From Rhizobium esperanzae (GTDB lineage: Bacteria > Pseudomonadota > Alphaproteobacteria > Rhizobiales > Rhizobiaceae): a stretch of 64,000 bases of DNA. The stretch is from the NCBI RefSeq assembly GCF_014197615.1, contig NZ_JACIFY010000024.1:21724-85723 (forward strand), read 5' to 3'. Under the pieces are notes generated by a model, which did no database searches, was not told the DNA's origin, and saw only the letters and a program-made list of their open reading frames with translations. Positions within the stretch are counted from its first letter, which is position 1. Every line of letters starts with the position of its first letter. Positions 1-8,688 of the stretch are shown here, in pieces. The position numbers and the translations under genes were made by a program.

Positions 1-233
1 ATTGGCGGTCGCCATTCTCAGTGCCGCGGTCGAATCCGTTTTTCAATTGGGCGAACGGCACGGGAGGCTCGCATGCCGGCAGATGGCGGCACGCTCCGGA
101 TCGGAAATCGCAGCGAGGATTGCCACAAGCGAAAGCCGCTCGACGATCTCAAGCCCGCCGGTCCCAGGAGCTCTTGACGGCAGCCGGACAGAAGAAGTCA
201 AATCATCGGCATAATGAAGGGACGCTACACATT
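1..233. other. Unassigned left edge of window
   Basis: No convincing gene could be assigned. All three forward frames are open for part of this stretch and rich in Arg and Ser, which is typical of GC-rich non-coding or shadow frames. Because an SUKH-like immunity gene follows, this could be the very end of a toxin gene entering from outside the window, but nothing in the sequence proves that. Confidence 0.3.
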
Positions 234-697
234 ATGATCGATAGAATATCGCAACTGCTCGACGTTGACCAAAGCAAGGAGCTTTCCTCTCTGGAGCCAG
301 TCTCGAAAGAGAAGCTGTCGAGCATCGCGGCTCTCTATCCCGCTATCTCTCAGCAGTATCTGGAGTTCATCCGCGTCATCGGCGTCGGCTCAACGACGAG
401 AGGGTTCTACATCTACGAGCCGAGCCCGCATCCTTGGTTGAACAACATCCCTCGTTTCAGCTTTATCAATCTCCCAGTTATAGCGAGGTTTATGGAGCGC
501 GCCCAAAAGGCGATTCCATTCCTGCCGATGCGGTCGCAATTGCGGACTGCGGAGCTTCCTGGCGCTATTGCCTCTGGCCATCGCGAGGAGAAGGTGTCTT
601 TTGTCTGGATATGGCCGGCCCACAGTTCGAGCCGGAAACCGATGATTTCTTTTCTTTCGTGCTGGCCAACGTAATTTTGGATAAGGCGCTACAATAA
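234..697 (+). pseudogene. SMI1/KNR4 (SUKH)-like protein, frameshifted
   Basis: Reading starts at ATG 234 (MIDRISQLLD...). The first frame carries a plausible SUKH N-terminal half with a YLEFIRVIGVGSTTRGFYIY-like strand near residue 45. Somewhere between about 430 and 480 the sensible coding moves to another forward frame, which holds SYSEVYG, then AIADCGASWRYCLW and a C-terminal FEPETDDFFSFV segment ending at 697. The two halves together resemble a single SUKH-fold protein of about 150 residues. Members of this superfamily often act as immunity proteins to polymorphic toxins. The change equals loss of one base, so the gene is probably dead or carries a sequencing error. Family assignment is by pattern only. 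Confidence 0.5.
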
Positions 698-847
698 CAT
701 GGTCGGGTGGAAAGGCCGGTCCCGTCGCGATGAAACATAAGATGGAGATCGGCAACGCAAGCCTCCGCGGCTTTGTGATAGCCGCGCAGCTTAGCTTAGA
801 AAAACTAAACAATCTTGAAAACGAGGGGTGTGGCAATGGCCGCGACA

Positions 848-1534
848 TCACCTCGGGCGAGGTTCGGCTTTCAACGTCTCCAGATCGGGCATCTCCGATC
901 CAAGAGCCTTGCCGAGCGCTTCGACGCCCTTATCAGGGAGCCTCAGGAGGCCATTGCAGAGGCCATCCTTCCACGAATCCCCTCGATCCCAGGCTTCCGC
1001 CCAAGCATCTGTCAGCTCGGAATCGTGGCGTGTCTCGACGAGGGCTTGGAAAAGCAGGGACGCCTGCGTGAGGTCTTTGTCGGCTTTTACGCGCCCCAGA
1101 ATGTCGGTGAGCCTTCTGGACGATACGATGAGCTTATGGACGGCATATCGCTCGGGTGCGGGAACGAGGACGTTCACACCCTCGCGGAAGAGAAGCACCG
1201 TGCGGACAGGCTCGTAGATCAGGTAATCCAGGAAGCGCAGGTTTTCCGCGGACGCCCCGCCGAGGGCAGGCATGGGGGAGGGTTTGCCGGTATATTCATC
1301 CGATCCGCGGTTTCCCGTCAGGAATTCCACCCGATAGCCCCTGGCATTCTGAAAGGCGACAACCCTAGCCTTGTCGGCCCCATGGGGAATGGCCCGGAAT
1401 TCGGGATCGACCGACTGGAGGACATCGAGAACCGGAGGCAGGCTGTCCTGGACACCTGCAGAAATAGCAAAGTCCTGCGCGAAGTCCGCGTCGCCGGTCT
1501 GCATGGCGGATGAGGGCAGGCGAACGCCGAGCAT
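848..1534 (-). pseudogene. GSU2403-type nucleotidyltransferase fold protein, 5'-truncated
   Basis: The 228-residue reading frame has the hallmarks of the C-terminal two thirds of GSU2403-family nucleotidyltransferase-like proteins: TGDADFAQ near residue 13, VEFLTGNRGSDEYTGK, MPALGGASAENLRFLDYLI, and VPAPERYAVHKLIVSSRR followed by a KDLTQA helix. Family members are normally longer by roughly 100 residues at the N-terminus. Here an in-frame TAA lies only about ten codons before the first ATG, and palindromic repeat DNA follows. The gene therefore seems to have lost its 5' part. No partner gene is adjacent and its cellular role is not known. Confidence 0.6.
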
Positions 1535-1888
1535 CCCCCTTTCGGCCGTGATCTCCAGTTATAAGTTTCTGCCAAAACCTTATAACCAATTGTCCTTCCA
1601 ACATGCGTGGCAAGTCGCGAGTATGGATCCCAGGGTCATCAAGCCCTGGGATGACGGAGAGTGGGGTTGGCGTTCTCGCCAAACGCGCCGTCGGCGCAGC
1701 GGATAGGCATCGGGTAGCGTGAATGATGAAGTCTGGCAGCGAGATCAGAAAGGGTGATTGCATCAGGTTTGCCGAACCTCACCCTATTGCCGCAGGGCAC
1801 CTCACACTCTCCGTCGTCCTCGGGCTTGCCCCGAGGACCAAGGCGAGCCACCACGGCTGCTATCGAGAGCGTTCTTGCCAAAGGGCCG
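1535..1888. repeat. Mosaic of palindromic intergenic elements
   Basis: This gene-free stretch contains two related palindromes. One is around 1622-1660, with the arms GATCCCAGGG and CCCTGGGATG followed by GACGGAG. The other is around 1807-1845, with CCGTCGTCCTCGGG and CCCCGAGGAC. The same modules recur at 3145, 5156, 10875, 11990, 12331, 12683 and 61275. They resemble the intergenic mosaic repeats common in rhizobial genomes. No gene is supported here. Confidence 0.65.
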
Positions 1889-2233
1889 TCAACCCGTCTT
1901 CAGTTGCTCGGGAAGCTGTCCGTAAGCGGTCAAAATCGCCCTGACCAGGCCGGGGAAGCGCTCGTCCAGCTCCGGGCAGCGGGTCTGATTGCGCATCTCC
2001 ACCCCCTGGCGCTCGCTGCGGATCAGCCCGGATTCGCGCAGCACTTTGAAATGGTTCGACAGCGACGATTTGGGGATGACGCGGTCGCCGAGATCGGCGA
2101 GCGCTGAACAGGTGCCGCCGCAGGCGGTGCCGGCGAGCTTGGAGAAGATCGCAACGCGCTCGGGATCGGAGAGCGCATAGAGGATCGCCTCGGGCTTGAT
2201 GTCCTCCAGGGCGGGGTGAAAGAGCGGTCGCAT
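1889..2233 (-). CDS. ArsR-family transcriptional regulator
   Basis: A 114-residue winged-helix protein of the ArsR/SmtB type. Residues 15-75 carry the fold: ILYALSDPERVAIFSKL (helix 1-2), then SSLSNHFKVLRESGLIRSER, which is the recognition helix and wing. Two cysteines (ACGGTC, near residue 38-42) could bind metal or sense redox, but the classical ELCVCDL motif is absent. It is divergent from the short-chain dehydrogenase at 2341, with about 107 bp between, and probably represses it and itself. A promoter match places the transcription start at or next to the ATG, so the mRNA may be leaderless; no Shine-Dalgarno is visible. Confidence 0.85.
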   Translation of the reverse strand: MRPLFHPALEDIKPEAILYALSDPERVAIFSKLAGTACGGTCSALADLGDRVIPKSSLSNHFKVLRESGLIRSERQGVEMRNQTRCPELDERFPGLVRAILTAYGQLPEQLKTG

Positions 2234-2239
2234 GAATTT

Positions 2240-2268
2240 TATATAGTGCCCCTTGAAACCGAGATCAA
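2240..2268 (-). promoter_or_regulatory. Predicted arsR promoter
   Basis: On the minus strand a TTGATC -35 box (2268-2263) and a TATATA -10 box (2245-2240) are separated by 17 bp. The expected start of transcription falls about seven bases after the -10 box, at the A of the arsR ATG (2233). Confidence 0.5.
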
Positions 2269-2269
2269 C

Positions 2270-2295
2270 AGTTCCGAATTTCTGAACTACGGAAC
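2270..2295. promoter_or_regulatory. Candidate ArsR operator palindromes
   Basis: Two overlapping inverted repeats lie between the divergent genes: AGTTC...GAACT (2270-2274 and 2284-2288) and GTTCCG...CGGAAC (2271-2276 and 2290-2295). Their placement next to the arsR -35 box and upstream of the dehydrogenase fits an autoregulated divergent operator. Binding is inferred. Confidence 0.4.
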
Positions 2296-2297
2296 AA

Positions 2298-2317
2298 GGC
2301 CGCCAATTCCGGCGGCC
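2298..2317 (+). promoter_or_regulatory. Leader hairpin before the dehydrogenase gene
   Basis: GGCCGCC and GGCGGCC form a perfect 7-bp stem with a six-base loop, 24 bases before the ATG at 2341. It may stabilise the leader or attenuate transcription; no T-run follows, so it is not a simple terminator. Confidence 0.35.
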
Positions 2318-2340
2318 GTCCGGATCAGAAGGAATGAGAG

Positions 2341-3087
2341 ATGGCTAAGCTCACAGGGAAGGTCGCAGTGGTCACGGGAGCCTCCAAAGGCATCGGCGCC
2401 GCGATCGCCAAGGCGATGGCGGCCGAAGGTGCTGAAGTGGTGGTCAATTACGCCTCGAGCAAGGCGGGAGCCGACGCCGTGGTCGAGGCGATCGGGGCTG
2501 CCGGCGGCAAAGCCATCGCGGTGCAGGGCGACGTTTCCAAGGCCGAACAGGCACAGGGCGTGGTCGATGCCGCGGTCAAGGAATTCGGCAAGCTCGACGT
2601 GCTGGTCAACAACTCCGGCGTCTATGAATTCGCCCCGATCGGCGAGGTGACCGAGGAGCATTATCGCCGCATGTTCGACGTCAATGTTCTCGGCGTTCTC
2701 CTCACCACCCAGGCGGCGGCCAAGCATCTCGGCGAGGGCGGCAGCGTCATCAACATCTCCTCGGTGGTGACCAGCCTCGGGCTGCCGGCTTCCGCCGTCT
2801 ACACTGGCACCAAGGGCGCCGTCGAGGGCATCAACAGCGTGCTTGCCAAGGAGCTTGGCCCGCGCAAGATCCGCGTCAACGCCATTCTGCCGGGCATGGT
2901 CGAGACCGAAGGCACCCACACGGCCGGCGTCATCGGCTCGGATCTGCAGCAGACCATGGTTGCCCAGACGCCGCTCGGCCGCATCGGCCAGCCGGACGAT
3001 ATTGCCGACATCGCCGTCTTCCTCGCTTCCGACGATGCCCGCTGGCTGACCGGCGAACGGCTGGTCGCCAGCGGCGGTTTCCGCTGA
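2341..3087 (+). CDS. SDR-family oxidoreductase (3-oxoacyl-ACP reductase-like)
   Basis: A complete 248-residue classical short-chain dehydrogenase. The NAD(P)-binding motif TGASKGIG is at residues 13-20, NNSG (usual form NNAG) near residue 90, the catalytic Ser in INISSVV near 140, and the YTGTK Tyr/Lys pair near 155. The C-terminus ends with the usual IADIAVFLASDDARWLTGE...GG pattern. It starts at ATG 2341 after an AAGGAATGAGAG ribosome binding site. Family members reduce or oxidise small carbonyl or alcohol substrates in the cytoplasm, and the substrate cannot be read from sequence. It is probably controlled by the divergent ArsR regulator. Confidence 0.88.
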   Translation: MAKLTGKVAVVTGASKGIGAAIAKAMAAEGAEVVVNYASSKAGADAVVEAIGAAGGKAIAVQGDVSKAEQAQGVVDAAVKEFGKLDVLVNNSGVYEFAPIGEVTEEHYRRMFDVNVLGVLLTTQAAAKHLGEGGSVINISSVVTSLGLPASAVYTGTKGAVEGINSVLAKELGPRKIRVNAILPGMVETEGTHTAGVIGSDLQQTMVAQTPLGRIGQPDDIADIAVFLASDDARWLTGERLVASGGFR

Positions 3088-3101
3088 GACGTGAGTGAAA
3101 A

Positions 3102-3124
3102 GCGCGCGCTTCTCGAGCGCGCGC
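3102..3124 (+). terminator. GC hairpin after the dehydrogenase gene
   Basis: GCGCGCGCT and AGCGCGCGC form a 9-bp stem around TCTCG, 14 bases after the stop codon. There is no T-run, so it may be a weak terminator or an mRNA 3'-end stabiliser. Confidence 0.4.
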
Positions 3125-3144
3125 ATACACCGATACCGGTCCAC

Positions 3145-3300
3145 CCACCCTCCGTCGTCCTCGGGCCTGGCTCGGGGAGCCATGCCGGTCTTTTCGGCTG
3201 TGGCCATGGATTCCAGGCTCAGGGCCTGGAATGACCGAGGTTGAGGGTGCGTTTCCGCCCAACGCGCCGGCGGCGCGGCGCCTCGCTGTGACAGAGATGG
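3145..3300. repeat. Palindromic intergenic element
   Basis: Copy of the dispersed rhizobial mosaic. It contains CCTCCGTCGTCCTCGGG, an inverted GATTCCAGGCTC/GGGCCTGGAATG palindrome, and a GCGTTTCCGCCCAACGCGCC tail module. It separates the convergent dehydrogenase and cyclase genes. Confidence 0.65.
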
Positions 3301-3361
3301 CAGACATCCGCCGCCGGCGCATATCCGTTGATCAACGCTTGGGGATTGTCCCCGCCGGCTG

Positions 3362-5068
3362 TCACGTCTCCGGCAGGCCAGCCTTTCGGAAGCCGTCGAC
3401 AAAGTGGTCTCGGACAGATGCATCGCGCAGCGGCTGGGAGCTCAGCCAATGACCGATCGTGAAATGAGGGTGGGCGATCAGGAACAATTCTGCTTCTCGC
3501 CGCGCCTCCTCACGCTGGCCCAGCTGCGCAAGCGCAGCAGCCAGGAATTTGCGCGAGTTGGTACGATACGTCTCTTTCCTGCGCAGTGTCGCGGTTGCCG
3601 CCTCATAGTCACCCGCGGCGTATTGCGCCTGCCCAAGATGACAAAGATACCAGCAGGCCGGATAGGGATTGAGCCGCAGCGCTTTTTCGATCTGCGCCAG
3701 TCCGTCGGCAATCCTGCCGTCCAGCACCGACATATCCGACATGGCGGCCCAGGTGTCGGCGTGGTTGGGGTCGAGTTCCAGGGCCTTGGCGAAGGCGGCC
3801 TCCGATTCTTCCCATCGCCGCTCATAAGCTAAAATGGTCCCCAGAACGTAACGGCAGCCGGCATCGTTGGGATCGAGGTCGACCGCCTTCTGCGCTGATG
3901 TCGCCGCCATCTTCCGGTTCGGATCTTCGGGCTCGCCGAAATGAGTCCAGGCAAGCCAACGGTTATAGGCGAGCAGACCGAGCGCCTCGGCATATGATGG
4001 CTCGAGCTTGACCGCGCGTTGGAGCAGCAAATAGGCCTCACGCTCGGTTTGCGGCGACTCTTCCGTCAGCAGGCGGGCGCGCACACACAGCTCGTACGCC
4101 TCGAAGTTCTTCGGCCGATTGCGCGGCGTCGGGATGGTCAGCCGGCCGACGAGAGCTTCGACAATCTTGGCGTTGACCTCATCCTGCAACTCGAAAACAT
4201 CTTCCACCGTCCTGTCAAACCGTTCGGCCCACAAGTGTTGGCCGCCAAGCGTGTCGACCAATTGGGCATTGATGCGGACACGGCCCATCGCGCGTCTGGC
4301 GCTCCCCTCCAGGACGTAGCGGACGCCGAGCTCCTGGGCGACCAGCCGTACGTCGACCGCCTTGCCCTTGTAGCCGTAGACGGAATTGCGCGCGATGACG
4401 AACAGGCCAGCCGTGCGGGACAGGTCGGTGATCAGGTCTTCGGTCAAGCCGTCGACGAAAGGCTCGTCCGCTTCATTCCCACTCATATTCGTGAACGGCA
4501 ATACAGCGATCGAGGGATTTTCCGGCAGCGGCAAGATGCTCTGCAGCGCATCCGGCCAATGCCACACGTGGACCGGGCGAGTGAGGTTCTTCAGGTAGCG
4601 TTCGCCTGCATCGAAGAACCGCTCGTCGATCTTGTCGAGGATCTCGCCGTGAACGCCGCCTGAAATGCAGATGCCTCCCGGCGCGGCCTGTCTCTCGAGG
4701 CGCGCGGCGACATTGACCCCGTCGCCGAGGACGTCTGAACCCTCGTCAATGACATCTCCGAGATTGACGCCTATACGCAAGAACAGGCGCCGGTCTGCGG
4801 AAGTCCCGACAGCAGCGGTGGCCCGTTGCATTTCCAACGCTGCTGCGACCGCTTCCACCGCGCTGCCGAATTCGATCAGGAAGCCGTCGCCCATGACCTT
4901 GAAGATGCGCCCTTTGTGGCGCATCACAGCCGGCTCGATAACGCCGGAACGGAGTTCCCTGAGGTTCTCCAGCGTGGCGACTTCATCAGCCTCCATCAGG
5001 CGTGAATATCCCACCACATCGGCAACGACGATGGCAGCAAGGCGGCGCTGAAGAGAATGATCCGTCAT
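3362..5068 (-). CDS. Class III adenylate/guanylate cyclase with TPR repeats
   Basis: A 568-residue protein with a complete class III cyclase domain at residues 8-170. It has the metal-binding Asp in VADVVGYSRLMEADE, the second in VMGDGFLIEF, and the GVNLGDVIDEG and GDGVNVAARLE motifs. A TolB-like segment starts near residue 187 (PSIAVLPFTNMSGNEADEPF) and continues with VLEGSARRA and GQHLWAERFD. The C-terminal part from about residue 310 contains TPR motifs. Rhizobial genomes carry many copies of this architecture. They are presumed to make cAMP in response to a protein-protein signal through the TPRs. No membrane segment is seen. It is transcribed alone. Confidence 0.88.
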   Translation of the reverse strand: MTDHSLQRRLAAIVVADVVGYSRLMEADEVATLENLRELRSGVIEPAVMRHKGRIFKVMGDGFLIEFGSAVEAVAAALEMQRATAAVGTSADRRLFLRIGVNLGDVIDEGSDVLGDGVNVAARLERQAAPGGICISGGVHGEILDKIDERFFDAGERYLKNLTRPVHVWHWPDALQSILPLPENPSIAVLPFTNMSGNEADEPFVDGLTEDLITDLSRTAGLFVIARNSVYGYKGKAVDVRLVAQELGVRYVLEGSARRAMGRVRINAQLVDTLGGQHLWAERFDRTVEDVFELQDEVNAKIVEALVGRLTIPTPRNRPKNFEAYELCVRARLLTEESPQTEREAYLLLQRAVKLEPSYAEALGLLAYNRWLAWTHFGEPEDPNRKMAATSAQKAVDLDPNDAGCRYVLGTILAYERRWEESEAAFAKALELDPNHADTWAAMSDMSVLDGRIADGLAQIEKALRLNPYPACWYLCHLGQAQYAAGDYEAATATLRRKETYRTNSRKFLAAALAQLGQREEARREAELFLIAHPHFTIGHWLSSQPLRDASVRDHFVDGFRKAGLPET

Positions 5069-5155
5069 GTGAGGACAAGCCTAACGACCAAATTAGCAAG
5101 TTATTGTTCAACCGCGGGTGAGTCAACAAAGGTAAGAGGGAATGCCCAGGCGACG

Positions 5156-5275
5156 AGCTTGACCCGAGGACCCACGCCGGCGTCATCGGCTGTGGCCATG
5201 GATTCAGGCTCAAGGCCTGGAATGACGGAGGTTGGGGGTGCGTTTGCGCCCAACGCTGGCGGCGCAGCGCCTGAC
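5156..5275. repeat. Palindromic intergenic element in a gene-free gap
   Basis: Copy of the mosaic repeat, closely matching that at 3145: GGCTGTGGCCATGGATTC, then CAGGCTCAAGGCCTGGAATG and GACGGAGG. The rest of the gap to 5461 shows no gene that can be supported. Confidence 0.6.
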
Positions 5276-5461
5276 AAATCCTGCAGGATGGATCGTTTTG
5301 GATGTGTTTGCAGCCCCTGCGGTCAGCCCCGCTGGCAATTCGAGAACAGCTCCTGCGTCCGTCAAAGAGTTTCTCGAACTGAACACCTCTGGCGCCTTGC
5401 AGCGGTTCAGGGCATCCTATGATGGCCGAAAATTGTGTTCATGGCAGTTGGAGGAATGCCG

Positions 5462-7423
5462 ATGCGCTGCTTTACCGTGCTTGGACCTTCGCAGACCGGA
5501 AAATCGACAGTCGTGGAAAAGCTCGGCTCCCTGGAGGGGGCGCCGAGAAAATCCAAGTCCCCGTATGGATTGAACCTCACGGAATTCACCTTTGGAAACG
5601 AGGCGTGGTGTGCACTGGACGCGCCAGGACCCAACGAAGCGTTGGCGCATGCACAGCACGCGCTTCTTGCCAGCGACGCCTGCATCCTGTGCGTTTCACC
5701 GGCACCGGAGGAGGCTGTGCTGGCCGCGCCCTATCTGCGGATCGTCGAAGCCTCGGGGACGCCGTGCATCCTCTTCGTCAACCGAATGGACGAACCGAGA
5801 GGGCGGTTGAGGGATGTGATCGCCGCGCTTCAAGACTACGCCAGCCACACGCTTTTGCTGCGCCAGATCCCGATCCGCGAGGGAGACAGGATCATAGGCA
5901 GTTGCGATCTGATTTCGGAACGGGCGTGGCGCTACCGGGAAGGCCAGACTTCGGCGCTCATCGCAATCCCCGAAAGCGCTGCCGAGCGCGAGCACGAAGC
6001 GCGCAGCGAGCTCCTGGAACACCTGTCCGAATTCGATGACTGGCTTCTCGAGGAACTGGTCGAAGATCGCGAGCCGCCCAGCGACGCCCTCTATGCCATT
6101 TCATCGCGGGTTCTGAGCGAAAACAGGATCATTCCGGTCCTCATCGGCGCCGCAAGTCACGGCAACGGCATGATGCGGCTGATGAAGGCGCTGCGCCACG
6201 AGGCGCCGCCGGCAGGGATTCTCAGACAGCGCCTGGCTCGTGCGGGCAGTATCGATGAAAACAAGCTGACCGCCGTCAGCTTCCATGCCTATCATCGTCA
6301 GAATATCGGCAAGACGGTGCTGGTGCGTGCGTTTGGCGAGGGACTGCGGCAAGGCGCATTGCTGGGCGGCTCCGGCCTCGGCGCCGTGCAGGATCCCGCA
6401 AACGGGCGGTCCAGCTCGGCGATCACGCCCGCACCGGGCGATGTCTTCGCAACGGTCAAGTCCGACCACTTGCCCGTCCCGTCGCTGTTGACATCAGGCG
6501 CGCCGATCGCCCCGCCCGAATGGACCGAGCCACCGACGCCGATGCTTGAAAGGATCCTGGTTCCGGGCAGCGATCGCGATGAAAACAAGCTCTCCGAAAC
6601 GCTGGCAAAACTTTCCGAGACGGATCGCGGTCTTGTCGTTTTGCAGGAGGAGGGCACGGGCGCCCAGCTCGTCCGTGCCCAGGGGCCGGTACATCTGCGC
6701 GATCTCTGCCGAACCCTGTCCGACGTCTTCCACATCGATGTCACCGATCGAACGCCCAGCCCGATCTACCGCGAGACAATCGCCAAGCCCTCCGAGGTTC
6801 ACTACCGGCATCGCAAACAGACCGGCGGTGCCGGGCAATTCGCGGATGTGAAGCTGAGCATTCGTCCCAACGAGCGCGGCCGGGGCTTCACCTTCAGCGA
6901 AACCGTCAAGGGTGGCGTCGTTCCGCGCAACTACATCCCTGCCGTCGAAGCCGGCGCGCGCGAAGCGATGGAGAAAGGGCCGCTCGGCTTCCAGGTCATC
7001 GATGTCGGCGTCACGCTGTTCGATGGGCAGTACCATGCCGTCGACAGTTCGGAACACGCCTTCAGGACTGCGTCGAAAATGGGAGTGCGACAGGCGCTTT
7101 CCGAAGGGGCGGCGGTTTTGATGCAACCGGTCTTCCGCAGCGAAATTCACATTCCGTCGATCTATTCCGGCAGCCTGGTCCAGATCGTCTCCGCTCTCAA
7201 GGGTCAGGTTCTCGGCTTCGACCGGGATGAAACCGCCAAGGGATGGGACATCTTCCGGGCACTTGTTCCGGGCGGCGCACTCGACGATCTGGCGCGGGCG
7301 CTGCGCTCGGCAACGCAGGGCATTGGTTACTTTTCCAAGACCTTCGATCACTTCGAGGAGCTATACGGCAAGGAAGCGGACGCCATCGTGAGGGCACGCG
7401 AGGAATCAGGCGTCGCACACTGA
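5462..7423 (+). CDS. Elongation factor G-like protein with altered GTPase site
   Basis: A 653-residue paralogue of EF-G. The start ATG 5462 is chosen because GGAGG lies at 5450-5454 with seven bases between, while ATG 5456 is too close. The P-loop GPSQTGKST is near residue 8. The G3 element reads DAPGPNEAL, so the catalytic His found after DxPG in EF-G is replaced by Pro. G4 is NRMD. The middle has domain II-like and EF-G domain IV/V segments (RETIAKPSEVHYRHRKQTGG, IPSIYSGSLVQIVSALKGQV). Such EF-G-like proteins are common in alphaproteobacteria and their role is unclear. The loss of switch elements argues against ordinary translocation. Confidence 0.8.
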   Translation: MRCFTVLGPSQTGKSTVVEKLGSLEGAPRKSKSPYGLNLTEFTFGNEAWCALDAPGPNEALAHAQHALLASDACILCVSPAPEEAVLAAPYLRIVEASGTPCILFVNRMDEPRGRLRDVIAALQDYASHTLLLRQIPIREGDRIIGSCDLISERAWRYREGQTSALIAIPESAAEREHEARSELLEHLSEFDDWLLEELVEDREPPSDALYAISSRVLSENRIIPVLIGAASHGNGMMRLMKALRHEAPPAGILRQRLARAGSIDENKLTAVSFHAYHRQNIGKTVLVRAFGEGLRQGALLGGSGLGAVQDPANGRSSSAITPAPGDVFATVKSDHLPVPSLLTSGAPIAPPEWTEPPTPMLERILVPGSDRDENKLSETLAKLSETDRGLVVLQEEGTGAQLVRAQGPVHLRDLCRTLSDVFHIDVTDRTPSPIYRETIAKPSEVHYRHRKQTGGAGQFADVKLSIRPNERGRGFTFSETVKGGVVPRNYIPAVEAGAREAMEKGPLGFQVIDVGVTLFDGQYHAVDSSEHAFRTASKMGVRQALSEGAAVLMQPVFRSEIHIPSIYSGSLVQIVSALKGQVLGFDRDETAKGWDIFRALVPGGALDDLARALRSATQGIGYFSKTFDHFEELYGKEADAIVRAREESGVAH

Positions 7424-7463
7424 AACGTGTTTCCGCCCAACGCGCCGCCGCGGCAGGGGAAGA

Positions 7464-8402
7464 CTATCGCGAGGTTTCCAGGCGGCGATCGCCCTGCAGC
7501 AGGTTCAGCCAGGCGCGCGACACTTTCTCCGCGCCCGAGCCCCCGATATGGCAATCGTCGTAGCGGTCATCTCCGTCGAGCAGCGCGTCGGAATTGACGC
7601 CCTCCCGGATACCGTGGCCGCTTTTTGACAGGGCCAGTTGCGCCTGTACGATCGGATTGTCCGGAATATGCTCCTTGAAGCCGCCGTTGCTCGGCTCGAG
7701 GCATTTCGATGCGATCGAAATATAAACGGGAGCTTCGACGCCGTGCTGACGCAAGGTGTCGACCATCGACATGAAACGTTCCTGATAGGCCTGCGCAGTG
7801 GTGCCCAAAACCAGGTCCGCTTCTCCCTGCACCCAGAGGACGCTCGTTATGCGGTAACCGGAATCCTGAAGCTTTTTCAGTGTATCGACCAGCACGGGAT
7901 TGATGTCACCGCCCGTCGCCCATCGTGCGACCGGAGATCCGGAATAGGCGAGCGGCGCGAGCACGACGCTGTCATTTTGCCCCGATGCGATCAAATCATT
8001 GCCAAGCAGCGTCCAGTACTCTCCCTTGGTATCGGTCGATCCGAGAAGTGGCGACGCCGCGATGAAGCACTTGCCGTCAAAGGCATTGACGAGGTGAGCG
8101 CCATAATTCGACCGGTGCCGTTGTCCACCGTCATTGGCTGCGTTCGATTGGCCGAGAATGAGCAGCACAGCAGTTCGATCGGTTTGAACCGGGCAGGTCA
8201 CAGGCGTTTTTGTCTCATCCCCGATCAATCGTTCCTTGTCGTCGAACGTATAACGGCTTGGAGCCGCTGCCTTCTGTCCGCCAACCATTTTTTTCAGCGT
8301 CGAAAGCTGTGGCCAGGGAAAGATCTCATGTCTCGCGCTCAGGCCGCCGAGAAAGTAGGTAGCAATCATGGCGATCAGGCCGACTGCGAGCGTTTTGCGC
8401 AT
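7464..8402 (-). CDS. SASA-type SGNH esterase, membrane-anchored or secreted
   Basis: A 312-residue protein with an N-terminal hydrophobic segment (LAVGLIAMIATYFLGGL) acting as signal peptide or anchor. The SASA (sialate O-acetylesterase-like) features follow: LILGQSNAAND near residue 83 carries the nucleophile Ser, WVQGEAD is near residue 193, and DDCHIGGSG near 290 supplies the Asp/His pair. The family removes acyl groups from sugars. A periplasmic role in trimming acetylated surface polysaccharide is inferred, not shown. The ATG 8402 is preceded by an AGAGGTGA ribosome binding site. It converges with the EF-G-like gene, 40 bp away. Confidence 0.75.
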   Translation of the reverse strand: MRKTLAVGLIAMIATYFLGGLSARHEIFPWPQLSTLKKMVGGQKAAAPSRYTFDDKERLIGDETKTPVTCPVQTDRTAVLLILGQSNAANDGGQRHRSNYGAHLVNAFDGKCFIAASPLLGSTDTKGEYWTLLGNDLIASGQNDSVVLAPLAYSGSPVARWATGGDINPVLVDTLKKLQDSGYRITSVLWVQGEADLVLGTTAQAYQERFMSMVDTLRQHGVEAPVYISIASKCLEPSNGGFKEHIPDNPIVQAQLALSKSGHGIREGVNSDALLDGDDRYDDCHIGGSGAEKVSRAWLNLLQGDRRLETSR

Positions 8403-8688
8403 GTCGTCACCTCTTGATCATCATCCGATGACGAATCGAGGCTGGCCCAGCCGCGAAGCTTCCTCTGCACCAGCCATATCTGCTTGCTCAGGCGGGATCG
8501 TTCAGGAAGAATGCGTCGTGAAGATCCAGGCCCGTCGCTGCTTTCAACTATAGCCCGGACCAGTGATTACAATCATCCTGTTGGGTGAGAGGTCGCAGAT
8601 TGGCGGCGAGGACACCGCGGAAGCGGAGCGCCGGTGACAGCCGGAGCCTGACGATTGCGGAGGGCGTGATGATCGTTCTGGAAGGGGC
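8403..8688. other. Gene-free gap
   Basis: No gene, repeat copy or clear terminator was recognised between the SASA esterase start and the end of the next hydrolase gene. It must hold the esterase promoter. Confidence 0.4.
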
